64,000 nt of DNA, from the NCBI GenBank assembly GCA_964497825.1, contig CAZCFA010000003.1, positions 1 through 64,000 of the forward strand, given 5' to 3'. Source of the DNA: RHKX01 sp964497825 (GTDB taxonomy: Bacteria; Actinomycetota; Thermoleophilia; Solirubrobacterales; 70-9). Made by a program: the position numbers and the translations under genes. Position 1 is the first letter of the stretch; the number at the start of each line of letters is the position of its first letter. This document shows positions 55,829 to 63,633 of the stretch, piece after piece. The notes below the pieces were generated by a model, which was not told the DNA's origin, searched no databases, and saw nothing but the letters and a program-made list of their open reading frames with translations.

Positions 55829-55868
55829 GGGCGAGGGCCACGGGCCACGGGCCACGGGGCCACGGGCC
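55829..55868 (+). repeat. Short tandem repeats of GGGCCAC
   Basis: Four to five near-perfect copies of the 7-base unit GGGCCAC lie in the roughly 180-base region between the divergent acyl-CoA dehydrogenase and Rieske oxygenase genes, about 35 bases before the latter's start. Slippage-prone; a possible protein-binding or phase-variable spacer. Confidence 0.6.
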
Positions 55869-55903
55869 AAAGAGAGACCACCGACAGGAGCGCAGCAACG
55901 ACA

Positions 55904-57175
55904 ATGACAATGACAATGGCAACGGCAATCGCGACCGCAGGCCGATCCCCGAGCAAGCTCACCCTCGACCCCGCCGAGGTCGCCGCGACGCTGCGGCCGG
56001 TCGAGCGCGCGACGATGCTGCCGCCGGCCGCCTTCGCCGACCCGGCGGTGCTCGAGTGGGAGCTCGAGAACCTGTTCGGCGGCTGGGTCTGCCTCGGCCA
56101 CGTCGCCACGGTCGCCGAGCCCGGCGCCTACCTGATGCGCGAGATCGGACCGACCAGCGTGTTCGCGATCGGCGGCTCCGACGGTCGCCCGCGCGCGTTC
56201 CTCAACTGCTGCCGCCACCGCGCCTCGCGGCTGATCACCGAGACCGAGGGCAAGGTGCGCAAGCGCGTTCAGTGCCCCTACCACGCCTGGTCCTACGATC
56301 TCGAGGGCAACCTCGTCGCCGCCCCGCACATGGACGGGGTCGAGGACTTCGACAGGTCCTGCAACGGCCTGCTCGAGGTCCGCAGCGCGGTCGCCGGCGG
56401 GCTGCTGATGGTCGACCTCTCGGGGACCGCGCCCGACGTCGCCGAGCACGTCGGCGACCTGCTGCCCGAGCTCGAGCGCTACCGGCTCGCCGAGCTGCGG
56501 CCCGGCGGCGGCACCGAGTACGTCGTCGCCGCCAACTGGAAGGGGATCGTCGAGAACTACAGCGAGTGCCTGCACTGCCCCGCCGTCCATCCCGAGCTGA
56601 ACGCGCTCAGCGACTACCGCAGCGGCGCGTCGGCGGTCGGCGCCGGCGCCTGGTCGGGCGGCTCGATGACGCTCAACGACCACGCCGAGACGATGGGGAC
56701 CGGCGATGGGCACGCCTCGCACCGGCCGCCGATCGCCGGCATCAGCGAGCGCGACCAGCGCTCGATCTACTACTACGCGCTGCTGCCGAACGCGCTCGTC
56801 TCGCTGCATCCCGACTACGTGATGCTGCACACCCTGTGGCCGACCGCGGTCGACCGGACCGAGGTCACCTGCCAGTGGCTGTTCGAGCCCGAGACGATCG
56901 CGCGGCCCGACTTCGACCCCGCCGACGCGATCGACTTCTGGGACACGGTCAACCGCCAGGACTGGGGCGTCTGCGAGCTCTCCCAGCTCGGGGTGCGGAC
57001 GAAGGGCTACGTCGCCGGGCGCTACTCGGCCGACGAGGGCGACGTGCACGCCTTCGACGCGCTGATCGCCGAGCGCTACCTGGCGGCGCTGGGAAACGGC
57101 GCTGCGGCGGCGGCTGATGCGGAGGCCGCGGCGGACGCCGACGCGCCGGCCGCGGACGCGGTGGCGGCGGAGTAG
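55904..57175 (+). CDS. Rieske non-heme iron oxygenase, alpha subunit (betaine/carnitine/choline-type)
   Basis: A 423-residue protein. The Rieske [2Fe-2S] ligands are in 'LNCCRHRASRL' (CxH, about 102) and 'VQCPYHAWSYDLEGN' (CxxH, about 124). The mononuclear iron site is in 'ENYSECLHCPAVHPELN' (His, His; about 220). This CxH...ECxHCxxxHP set is typical of glycine-betaine, carnitine or choline monooxygenase (GbcA/CntA type), which open an N-methyl or C-N bond of a quaternary amine. The reductase subunit is not visible in this window. The N-terminus is an ATG-ACA repeat, so starts at 55904, 55910 or 55916 are all possible. Confidence 0.92.
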   Translation: MTMTMATAIATAGRSPSKLTLDPAEVAATLRPVERATMLPPAAFADPAVLEWELENLFGGWVCLGHVATVAEPGAYLMREIGPTSVFAIGGSDGRPRAFLNCCRHRASRLITETEGKVRKRVQCPYHAWSYDLEGNLVAAPHMDGVEDFDRSCNGLLEVRSAVAGGLLMVDLSGTAPDVAEHVGDLLPELERYRLAELRPGGGTEYVVAANWKGIVENYSECLHCPAVHPELNALSDYRSGASAVGAGAWSGGSMTLNDHAETMGTGDGHASHRPPIAGISERDQRSIYYYALLPNALVSLHPDYVMLHTLWPTAVDRTEVTCQWLFEPETIARPDFDPADAIDFWDTVNRQDWGVCELSQLGVRTKGYVAGRYSADEGDVHAFDALIAERYLAALGNGAAAAADAEAAADADAPAADAVAAE

Positions 57176-57186
57176 CCGGGGGCCGG

Positions 57187-57804
57187 ATGGCCGAGGATGC
57201 CGCGGCGCGGATTCTCGAGGCCGCCTGCGACCTGATCGCCGAGGAGGGGATCGACGCGGTCCGGATCGCCCGCGTCGCGCAGCGCGCCGGGTCCTCGACG
57301 AGCCTCGTCCACCATTACTTCTCGACCCGCGAGGAGCTGCTCGAGCAGGCGCTGATCCATGCGTTCGAGCGGGCCGGCGACGAGCGCTTCAGCGTCAGCG
57401 GCGGGATCGGCGACGCGCCGCCGGGCCCGGTCGCGCTCGGCGAGGCGATCCGCGAGTCGCTGCCGGCGCCGGGCGACCAGGAGCGCGAGTGGGTGCTCTG
57501 GGTCGAGCTCTGGCTCCGCGCCGTCCGCGAGCCCGACCTGCGCCCGGTCGCCAACCGGCTCTACCGCCGCTACCGCGCCTGGCTCGCGGCGGTGATCGGG
57601 GCCGGGGTCGAGGCCGGCGAGTTCGATGCCGGCGCCGATCCCGACGCGGTCGCCGATCTGGCGATGGCGATCCTCGACGGCGCCGGCGTGCGGGCGATGC
57701 TCGACGATCCCGCGATGGGAGCCGAGGCCGCCCGCCGGCTGGTCGCCGCGGCGATCGCGCCGCGGCTCGGCGTCGAGCCGGGCGCGCTGACGGGATCGGG
57801 CTGA
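57187..57804 (+). CDS. TetR-family regulator (BetI-like)
   Basis: A 205-residue regulator starting 11 bases after the Rieske gene stop, so probably in its operon. The N-terminal HTH reads 'RILEAACDLIAEEGIDAVRI' then 'RVAQRAGSSTSLVHHYFSTR'. The C-terminal part, with 'VLWVELWLRAVREPDLRPVA' and 'MAILDGAGVRAML', resembles BetI-type ligand-binding domains that sense choline or betaine. It is a candidate for binding the TTGACTACAAAGTCAA operator. Confidence 0.9.
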   Translation: MAEDAAARILEAACDLIAEEGIDAVRIARVAQRAGSSTSLVHHYFSTREELLEQALIHAFERAGDERFSVSGGIGDAPPGPVALGEAIRESLPAPGDQEREWVLWVELWLRAVREPDLRPVANRLYRRYRAWLAAVIGAGVEAGEFDAGADPDAVADLAMAILDGAGVRAMLDDPAMGAEAARRLVAAAIAPRLGVEPGALTGSG

Positions 57805-57835
57805 GCGCGGCGCTGCGCGTGGGCCTTCGCGGGCA

Positions 57836-57896
57836 CCGATACCCGAAATGCCCGAAACTATTATCGGTTGTGCGCGCGGCGGTCCGCGAATAGGTT
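57836..57896 (+). promoter_or_regulatory. Promoter with inverted repeat ahead of the TetR-Pot operon
   Basis: TTGTGC (57868-57873), a spacer of 17 bases and TAGGTT (57891-57896) form a promoter. Just upstream ACCGATA (57836-57842) and TATCGGT (57862-57868) form a perfect 7-bp inverted repeat overlapping the -35 base, with two CCCGAAA direct repeats between them. It is a likely operator for the downstream TetR regulator. GTTGACT right after the -10 contains a half of the TTGACT palindrome. Confidence 0.6.
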
Positions 57897-57956
57897 GACT
57901 CGCGGTTCAGCTTTGCGGAGCCGGACGAACGCGATGAGCAGGAGAGGAACAGGAGC

Positions 57957-58634
57957 GTGCATCGCCCGCGTACGGGTGGTGCGGCGATGAGCCCGCGGCC
58001 GGCAATCGACCACATCCGCCGACCGCAGATCCTGCGGGCGGCGGCCGAGGTGATCACCGAGCGCGGCTTCGCCGCGACCAGGGTCGCCGACGTAGCGGCA
58101 CGGGCGGGGACGAGCGCTCCCGCCGTGCTCTACTGGTTCGAGAGCCGCGAGCAGCTGTTGAGCGAGGCGCTCACGGCCGACGAGGTCGAGTTCGACACGC
58201 TGCTGGACTCACGCCTCGAGGGCCTGCGCTCCTCGAAGGCGAAGCTGGCGGCGATCCTGCGGGTCACCGCCGAGCAGATCGACATGAGCCTCTGGATCGA
58301 GCTCTGGGCGCGATCGCTGCACGACGCCGCCAGCGCCGCCGAACGGCTGCGGCTCGATAAGGCGTGGCGGAACCGGATCGCGACCGTGGTCGAGGAGGGT
58401 CAGGTCGCGGGCGAGCTCGACGAGCAGCTCGACGGCAACGACTTCGCTTTCAGGCTGGCGGCGCTGATGGACGGCCTGAGCGTCCAGGTAACGCTCGCCG
58501 ACCCCAGCGCCTCCGCGAGCCGGATGCTGGAGGCGTGCGTCGAGTTCACCGAGCAGGCGCTCGGCCTCGAGCTGGATCAGGATCTGCAAGACACACGCGG
58601 GCGCGAGCCGCTCGCCGAAGGAGGAAGAGGATGA
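57957..58634 (+). CDS. TetR-family regulator, start of the polyamine importer operon
   Basis: A 225-residue regulator (GTG 57957) or 215 residues (ATG 57987, MSPRPAIDH). The HTH is 'ILRAAAEVITERGFAATRVA' through 'ARAGTSAPAVLYWFESREQL'. The C-terminal helices contain 'MSLWIELWARSLHDAASAAE', similar to BetI/TetR_C_6 domains. The stop overlaps the ATG of the binding-protein gene, so it is the first gene of a tetR-potDBCA operon and a likely repressor of it. Confidence 0.9.
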   Translation: MHRPRTGGAAMSPRPAIDHIRRPQILRAAAEVITERGFAATRVADVAARAGTSAPAVLYWFESREQLLSEALTADEVEFDTLLDSRLEGLRSSKAKLAAILRVTAEQIDMSLWIELWARSLHDAASAAERLRLDKAWRNRIATVVEEGQVAGELDEQLDGNDFAFRLAALMDGLSVQVTLADPSASASRMLEACVEFTEQALGLELDQDLQDTRGREPLAEGGRG

Positions 58635-59761
58635 GCGAGAGCAACATCGATCGGCTGCTGCTGCCGAACCGGATCACCCGGCGCGACGCGATCAAGGTGG
58701 GCGGGGGCCTCGCCCTGGCGGCGGGGCTGAGCGCCTGCGGCGTCGGCTCGGGCGCCGACACCGGCGGCGACACCGCGCGCGCGATCGAGCCGAAGGTCGA
58801 CGGTGACCTCAACTACTTCAACTACGCCCAGTACGTGGACCCGAAGCTGGTCAAGGCGTTCGAGAAGAAGTACGGGGTGACGGTCCGCGAGTCCTATTAC
58901 GACTCGATGCCGGCGATGGTCGCGAAGCTGCAGTCGGGGAACCGCTACGACGTCGTCTTCCCGAGCGCCGAGTTCGCGGACAAGCTGATCAAGGCGAACC
59001 AGCTGCTCGAGATCCCGCGCGACAAGGTTCCGGCCGCGGCGGACATCGTCGCCTTCTACGACGATCCCTGGTACGACCCGGGCTCCGCGCACACGCTGCC
59101 CTACTCGCTCTACCTGACGGGGCTCGGCTACCGGGCGGACAAGATCGACTCGATGACCGGGTCGTGGCGGGACATCGTCAACCCCCAGGCCGACGGTCGA
59201 TCGTTCGTCCTCGACGACTTCCAGGAGGGGATCGGGATGGCGAACCTGGTCAACGGCTACGACCTCAACACCGTCGACCCGGACGAGCTGGAGAGCTCCA
59301 AGGACTACCTGGTCGGGTTGAAGCCGAACCTGCGCGGGTTCAGCACCGACACGATCACCAACATGTCCTCGGGCAACGCCTGGATCCAGCACCTCTGGAA
59401 CGGGGACGTGATCAACATCCGCTACCGGGTCGACGACCCCGCCTCGATCCAGTTCCAGCGCTGCGACGAGGGCTTCCCGATCGGCAGCGACGTGTTCGCG
59501 ATCCCGGTCAACGCTCAGCACCCCGGTACCGCGCTGCTGTTCATCGACTTCATCCTCGAGAACTCGACGCAGAACTCGGGCTGGACCGGGTACTCGATGC
59601 CGACCAAGAGCTCGGCGAAGCCCTACGCCGAGCTCACCAAGGGCGAACCGCAGCTGCAGATCTCGGTTGCCGACCTCGAGGCGGGCGATCAGTTCGCCAA
59701 CCTGGAGGGCGCCGACCGCGAGGCGTGGGACCGGACGTGGACCGAGGTCAAGGCCTCCTGA
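58631..59761 (+). CDS. Spermidine/putrescine-type ABC substrate-binding lipoprotein (PotD/PotF-like)
   Basis: A 376-residue protein from the ATG at 58631, overlapping the tetR stop. The N-terminus is a Tat-type lipoprotein signal: 'ITRRDAIKVGGGLALAAGLS' followed by AC. The mature part shows the PotD fold, 'LNYFNYAQYVDPKLVKAFEK', 'VVFPSAEFADKLIKANQLLE', 'PYSLYLTGLGYRADKIDSM' and 'IPVNAQHPGTALLFIDFILE', with a full binding cleft. It delivers a polyamine or related amine to the permease encoded next. Confidence 0.92.
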   Translation: MSESNIDRLLLPNRITRRDAIKVGGGLALAAGLSACGVGSGADTGGDTARAIEPKVDGDLNYFNYAQYVDPKLVKAFEKKYGVTVRESYYDSMPAMVAKLQSGNRYDVVFPSAEFADKLIKANQLLEIPRDKVPAAADIVAFYDDPWYDPGSAHTLPYSLYLTGLGYRADKIDSMTGSWRDIVNPQADGRSFVLDDFQEGIGMANLVNGYDLNTVDPDELESSKDYLVGLKPNLRGFSTDTITNMSSGNAWIQHLWNGDVINIRYRVDDPASIQFQRCDEGFPIGSDVFAIPVNAQHPGTALLFIDFILENSTQNSGWTGYSMPTKSSAKPYAELTKGEPQLQISVADLEAGDQFANLEGADREAWDRTWTEVKAS

Positions 59762-59800
59762 CGCGGATCCGAGCCGGGCGATGACGGGGACCGACGCAAG

Positions 59801-60652
59801 TTGAGCGAGCGCCGATTCGCGGCGCTGACGCTGCTGCCGGCGGCGGCGTGGCTCGGCCTGCTGTTCCTGGTTCCGCTGGCGATCACGCTGGCGATCTCGT
59901 TCGGTGTCACCGACGAGCTCGGCAACGCCATCTACGCCTGGCATCCGGAGAACTACGCCGACGTCTTCTCGCCGCTGTTCGCGCCGGTGCTGCTGCGCTC
60001 GGTCGGCTACGCGTTCGGGACGGTGACGTTCTGCCTGCTGCTGGGCTACCCGATCGCCTACTACATCGCCCGCTTCGGCGGCCCCTACAAGTACCTGCTG
60101 GTGGCGCTGGTGGTGCTGCCGTTCCTGGTCAACTACCTGATCCGGATCTATGCCTGGACGGCGATCCTCTCCGATGAGGGCCTGGTCAACGGGGTGCTCA
60201 AGGACGTCGGGCTGACGACCGACGGGGTGCGCTTTCTGAACACGCCCTACGCCGTCATCGGCGGCCTCGTCTACGGCTATCTCGCGTTCATGATCCTGCC
60301 GATCTACGCCGCGCTCGACCGCATGGACCCGTCGCTGATCGAGGCCGGCAAGGACCTCTACGCCAACCGCTGGGAGACCTTCCGCCACGTCACCTGGCCG
60401 GCGACCTTCCAGGGCGTGCTCGCGGGGTCGGTGCTCGTCTTCCTGCCGTCGGTCGGCGACTTCATCAGCGCGCAGATCCTCGGCGGGCCCGAGACCTACA
60501 TGGTCGGCAACCTGATCCAGCAGCAGTTCTTCGACGCCAACAACTTCCCCTTCGGCGCGGCGCTGACAACGGTGCTGATGGCGTTCCTGCTGATCTTCAT
60601 GGTCTTCTACCTGCGCTCGGCGGGGCGGGCGGCGGCGGAGGCACGGGCGTGA
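59801..60652 (+). CDS. Polyamine-type ABC transporter permease (PotB-like)
   Basis: A 283-residue permease with a TTG start. Six membrane helices; the EAA-type loop that contacts the ATPase is 'DPSLIEAGKDLYANRWETFR' (about 178). The family signature 'VGDFISAQILGGP' follows. It pairs with the next permease gene, which overlaps its stop by four bases. Confidence 0.93.
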   Translation: MSERRFAALTLLPAAAWLGLLFLVPLAITLAISFGVTDELGNAIYAWHPENYADVFSPLFAPVLLRSVGYAFGTVTFCLLLGYPIAYYIARFGGPYKYLLVALVVLPFLVNYLIRIYAWTAILSDEGLVNGVLKDVGLTTDGVRFLNTPYAVIGGLVYGYLAFMILPIYAALDRMDPSLIEAGKDLYANRWETFRHVTWPATFQGVLAGSVLVFLPSVGDFISAQILGGPETYMVGNLIQQQFFDANNFPFGAALTTVLMAFLLIFMVFYLRSAGRAAAEARA

Positions 60653-61524
60653 GCGCCACGGCGGCACGGCTGCCCCGGCGGCGCGCGGCGGCGGGCGAGG
60701 TCCCGCCCAGGGATTTCGACCGCCCGCGCTTCCTGCGACTGCTGATGGCGGGCTTTCTGATCTGGACCTTCGCCCCGATCGTGATCGTCGTCCTGTTCTC
60801 GTTCAACTCCGGCAAGTCGCTGCAGAACTTCGACGGCTTCAGCACGCGGTGGTACAGCGATTTCTTCGGCGATGCGCAGCTGCGCGAGTCGCTGTTCGCG
60901 AGCCTCGAGGTCGCGCTGGTGACGATGGTCGTCTCGACGGTGCTCGGCTCGCTGCTCGCCTTCGGGCTGGTCCGCTCCCGCAACCGGCTCAGCCCGGCGA
61001 CGAACGTGATGATGCTGATCCCGCTGGTGGTGCCGGAGATCGTCGCCGGCGTGACCGCGCTGCTGCTGTTCACCCAGATCGGCATGCACCTCTCGCTGAC
61101 GACGGTGATGCTCGCTCACATCACCTTCTCGATCTCCTACGTGACCGTGATCGTGCGCGGCCGGCTGGCGGCGCTCAACCGCGAGGTCGAGGAGGCGGCG
61201 ATGGACCTCGGCGCGACGCGGATCCAGACCCTGCGGCTGATCGTCCTGCCCGAGCTCTCGCCGGCGATCCTCGCCGCCGGGCTGCTCACCTTCGCGCTCA
61301 GCTTCGACGACTTCGTGCTCTCCTTCTTCACCACCGGGGAGGAGATCCAGCCGCTGCCGGTGCGGATCTACTCATCGATCCGCTTCGGCGTCACGCCGAC
61401 GATCAACGCGATCGGCACGCTGATGCTGCTGGTCTCGCTGAGCACGATCGCGCTCGCGATCGCGCTGCCGTGGCTGCTCGGGCGCCGCGGTCAGACCGTC
61501 TTGATCGGAAAGGACGCATTGTGA
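60649..61524 (+). CDS. Polyamine-type ABC transporter permease (PotC-like)
   Basis: A 291-residue permease, GTG start overlapping the previous gene. It has a basic cytosolic head, six helices and the EAA loop 'LNREVEEAAMDLGATRIQTL' (about 178). The motif 'FDDFVLSFFTTGEEIQPLPV' is typical of PotC. It forms the channel with the PotB-like subunit. The stop overlaps the start of the ATPase gene. Confidence 0.94.
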   Translation: MSATAARLPRRRAAAGEVPPRDFDRPRFLRLLMAGFLIWTFAPIVIVVLFSFNSGKSLQNFDGFSTRWYSDFFGDAQLRESLFASLEVALVTMVVSTVLGSLLAFGLVRSRNRLSPATNVMMLIPLVVPEIVAGVTALLLFTQIGMHLSLTTVMLAHITFSISYVTVIVRGRLAALNREVEEAAMDLGATRIQTLRLIVLPELSPAILAAGLLTFALSFDDFVLSFFTTGEEIQPLPVRIYSSIRFGVTPTINAIGTLMLLVSLSTIALAIALPWLLGRRGQTVLIGKDAL

Positions 61525-62621
61525 GTGACGAGGCAGCGACCAGGGGGGGACCCGCCGAGGCGATCCGCTTCGACGGCGTCAGCAAGCGCTTCGGCGAGAT
61601 GACCGCCGTCGACGACATGAACCTGAGGATCGTCGAGGGCGAGTTCTTCTCGCTGCTCGGCCCCTCCGGTTGCGGCAAGACGACGACGCTGCGCATGGTC
61701 GCCGGCTTCGAGCAGCCGAGCGCCGGATCGATCCATCTCGCCGGCGAGCCGGTGGCCGACGTGCCGCCCTACAGGCGTCATGTCAACACGGTGTTCCAGA
61801 GCTACGCGCTGTTCGAGAACCTCGACGTGTTCGGCAACGTCGCCTTCGGGCTCAAGCGCCGCAGGGTCGGCAAGCAGGAGATCAAGACGCGGGTCTCGGA
61901 GGCGCTCGAGCTGGTTCAGCTGCCGAGCCGCATCGATGCCAAGCCACGCGAGCTGTCGGGCGGGCAGAAGCAACGCGTCGCCCTGGCCCGGGCGCTCGTC
62001 AACCGCCCCGCGGTGCTGCTGCTCGACGAGCCGCTCGGCGCGCTCGATCTGAAGCTGCGCCGGCAGATGCAGGTCGAGCTCAAGCAGATCCAGCGCGAGG
62101 TCGGGATCACGTTCGTCTACGTGACCCACGACCAGGAGGAGGCGCTGTCGATGTCGGACCGGATCGCGGTGATGAGCGACGGCCGGGTCGCGCAGTGCGG
62201 CCCGCCCGAGGACGTCTACGAGCGCCCGACCGAGGAGTTCGTCGCCGGCTTCATCGGCATCTCGAACCTGCTCGAGGGCGTCGTCGAGGACGGCGGCAAG
62301 GTACGGATCGCAACCGGCGCCAGCATCCCCGCGCCGCTGCCCGAGGACTGCTCGCGCGGTGACGTCGTCCAGCTCTCGGTCCGGCCCGAGAAGATCGCGA
62401 TCGACGAGGACGTCGAGCCCGACATGGTCCGGGTCGAGGGCGCGATCGAGGGCCGCGTCTACCTCGGCGTCAGCACCCAGATCACGATCGGCCTCGGCGG
62501 CGACGCGCGGTTGGTCGCGCTCGAGCAGGCGACCTACCGGGCCCGAGCAGACGACCGCTGGGAGCCGGGGATGAAGATCGCGATCGGCTGGCACCCGGAG
62601 AACTGCCTCGTGCTCAGGTAG
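61521..62621 (+). CDS. Polyamine-type ABC transporter ATPase (PotA-like)
   Basis: A 366-residue ATPase, GTG start overlapping the PotC-like gene. Walker A 'GPSGCGKTTT' (about 49), Q-loop 'VFQSYALFENLDVFGNVAFG', signature 'LSGGQKQRVALARAL', Walker B 'VLLLDEPLGALD' and switch His 'VYVTHDQEEALSMSD'. A C-terminal TOBE domain ('VRPEKIAI', 'GRVYLGVSTQITIGL') is present. It powers uptake by the three upstream gene products. Confidence 0.95.
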   Translation: MSDEAATRGGPAEAIRFDGVSKRFGEMTAVDDMNLRIVEGEFFSLLGPSGCGKTTTLRMVAGFEQPSAGSIHLAGEPVADVPPYRRHVNTVFQSYALFENLDVFGNVAFGLKRRRVGKQEIKTRVSEALELVQLPSRIDAKPRELSGGQKQRVALARALVNRPAVLLLDEPLGALDLKLRRQMQVELKQIQREVGITFVYVTHDQEEALSMSDRIAVMSDGRVAQCGPPEDVYERPTEEFVAGFIGISNLLEGVVEDGGKVRIATGASIPAPLPEDCSRGDVVQLSVRPEKIAIDEDVEPDMVRVEGAIEGRVYLGVSTQITIGLGGDARLVALEQATYRARADDRWEPGMKIAIGWHPENCLVLR

Positions 62622-62711
62622 CGCCGCTATCGTTGGCGCCGGCATGGCGCTCGACGGCAGGGCTGAGGCAGCGGCGATGGCCGCCGGTCAAGTAATCCGC
62701 ACGGATTGACG

Positions 62712-63620
62712 ATGGAAGGCTCGATGCTGAGGCCGGGACGGATCGGAGCGATGGTGGCGGCGCTCGGGCTGGTGCTCGCGCTCGCCGTGACCGCGGTGCC
62801 GGCGACGGCGCAGGACGCGCTGATCTGCCGCAAGCGCGACAAGCAGGGCGACAAGTCAGGCGGCGTCACCCGGCTCAAGGGCAAGAAGGGCGTGCGCTAT
62901 AACGCCGGCGACGGCAACGACAAGCTCTACGGGACCCCCGGCGACGACATCCTCAACGGCGGCCGCGGCAACGACAAGGTCTACGGCAGGGGCGGCAACG
63001 ACATCGTCTGCGGCGGGGTCGGCAACGACAAGGTCTACGGCGGCAAGGGCAACGACGAGATCTACGGCGAGGAGCAGAACGACCGTCTCGTCGGCGGGCC
63101 CGGCAACGACTACATGAACGGCCAGGCGCACCGCGACCGGATCATCGGCTACGGCAAGCGCCGTGGCTCCTACGTCGCCGACGGCAACGACTTCATCGAG
63201 GGCTCGTTCGAGCGCGACGTGATCATCACCGGCGGCTTCGACATCGCCTACGGCGGCGCCGACAACGACAAGATCCTCAGCAAGGACGTGGTCGAGGGCG
63301 TCGGCGCCGAGCGCCTCGACGGCGGCATCGGCAACGACCGGATCTACGGCTCGTCGTTCGACGACAAGCTGATCTTCGGCGACGCCGGCGACGACATCCT
63401 GCGCGGCGGCGCCGGCGCCGACCGGATCCGCGGCGGCAACAACGACGACAGCATCTTCGGCGACGACGGCGACGACGAGCTCTACGGCGAGCTCGGCAAG
63501 GACTCGCTTTCCGGCGGCGGCGACGTCGACCTCTGCGACGGCGGCGAGCAGCAGGACCGCTACGACGACACCTGCGAGCGCAAGGTCGACGACCAGCTCG
63601 CGCGCGCGTTGGCCTGGTAG
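62712..63620 (+). CDS. Secreted RTX-type calcium-binding repeat protein
   Basis: A 302-residue protein from the ATG at 62712, with a signal peptide (about residues 1-34, ending VPATAQD). The mature protein is almost entirely hemolysin-type nonapeptides: 'GNDKLYGTPGDDILNGGRGN', 'DKVYGRGGNDIVCGGVGND' and similar copies to the end, with two Cys in the terminal 'LCDGGEQQDRYDDTCERK'. Each repeat binds calcium in a parallel beta-roll outside the cell. There is no enzymatic domain. The repeats are far closer to consensus than those of the GH31 protein. Confidence 0.9.
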   Translation: MEGSMLRPGRIGAMVAALGLVLALAVTAVPATAQDALICRKRDKQGDKSGGVTRLKGKKGVRYNAGDGNDKLYGTPGDDILNGGRGNDKVYGRGGNDIVCGGVGNDKVYGGKGNDEIYGEEQNDRLVGGPGNDYMNGQAHRDRIIGYGKRRGSYVADGNDFIEGSFERDVIITGGFDIAYGGADNDKILSKDVVEGVGAERLDGGIGNDRIYGSSFDDKLIFGDAGDDILRGGAGADRIRGGNNDDSIFGDDGDDELYGELGKDSLSGGGDVDLCDGGEQQDRYDDTCERKVDDQLARALAW

Positions 63621-63633
63621 CGGCGGCGGCGCC

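Noticed and set aside
62900..63560. DNA repeats suggesting a satellite or CRISPR array
   Set aside because: They encode hemolysin-type calcium-binding nonapeptides and vary at codon third positions as expected for coding DNA.
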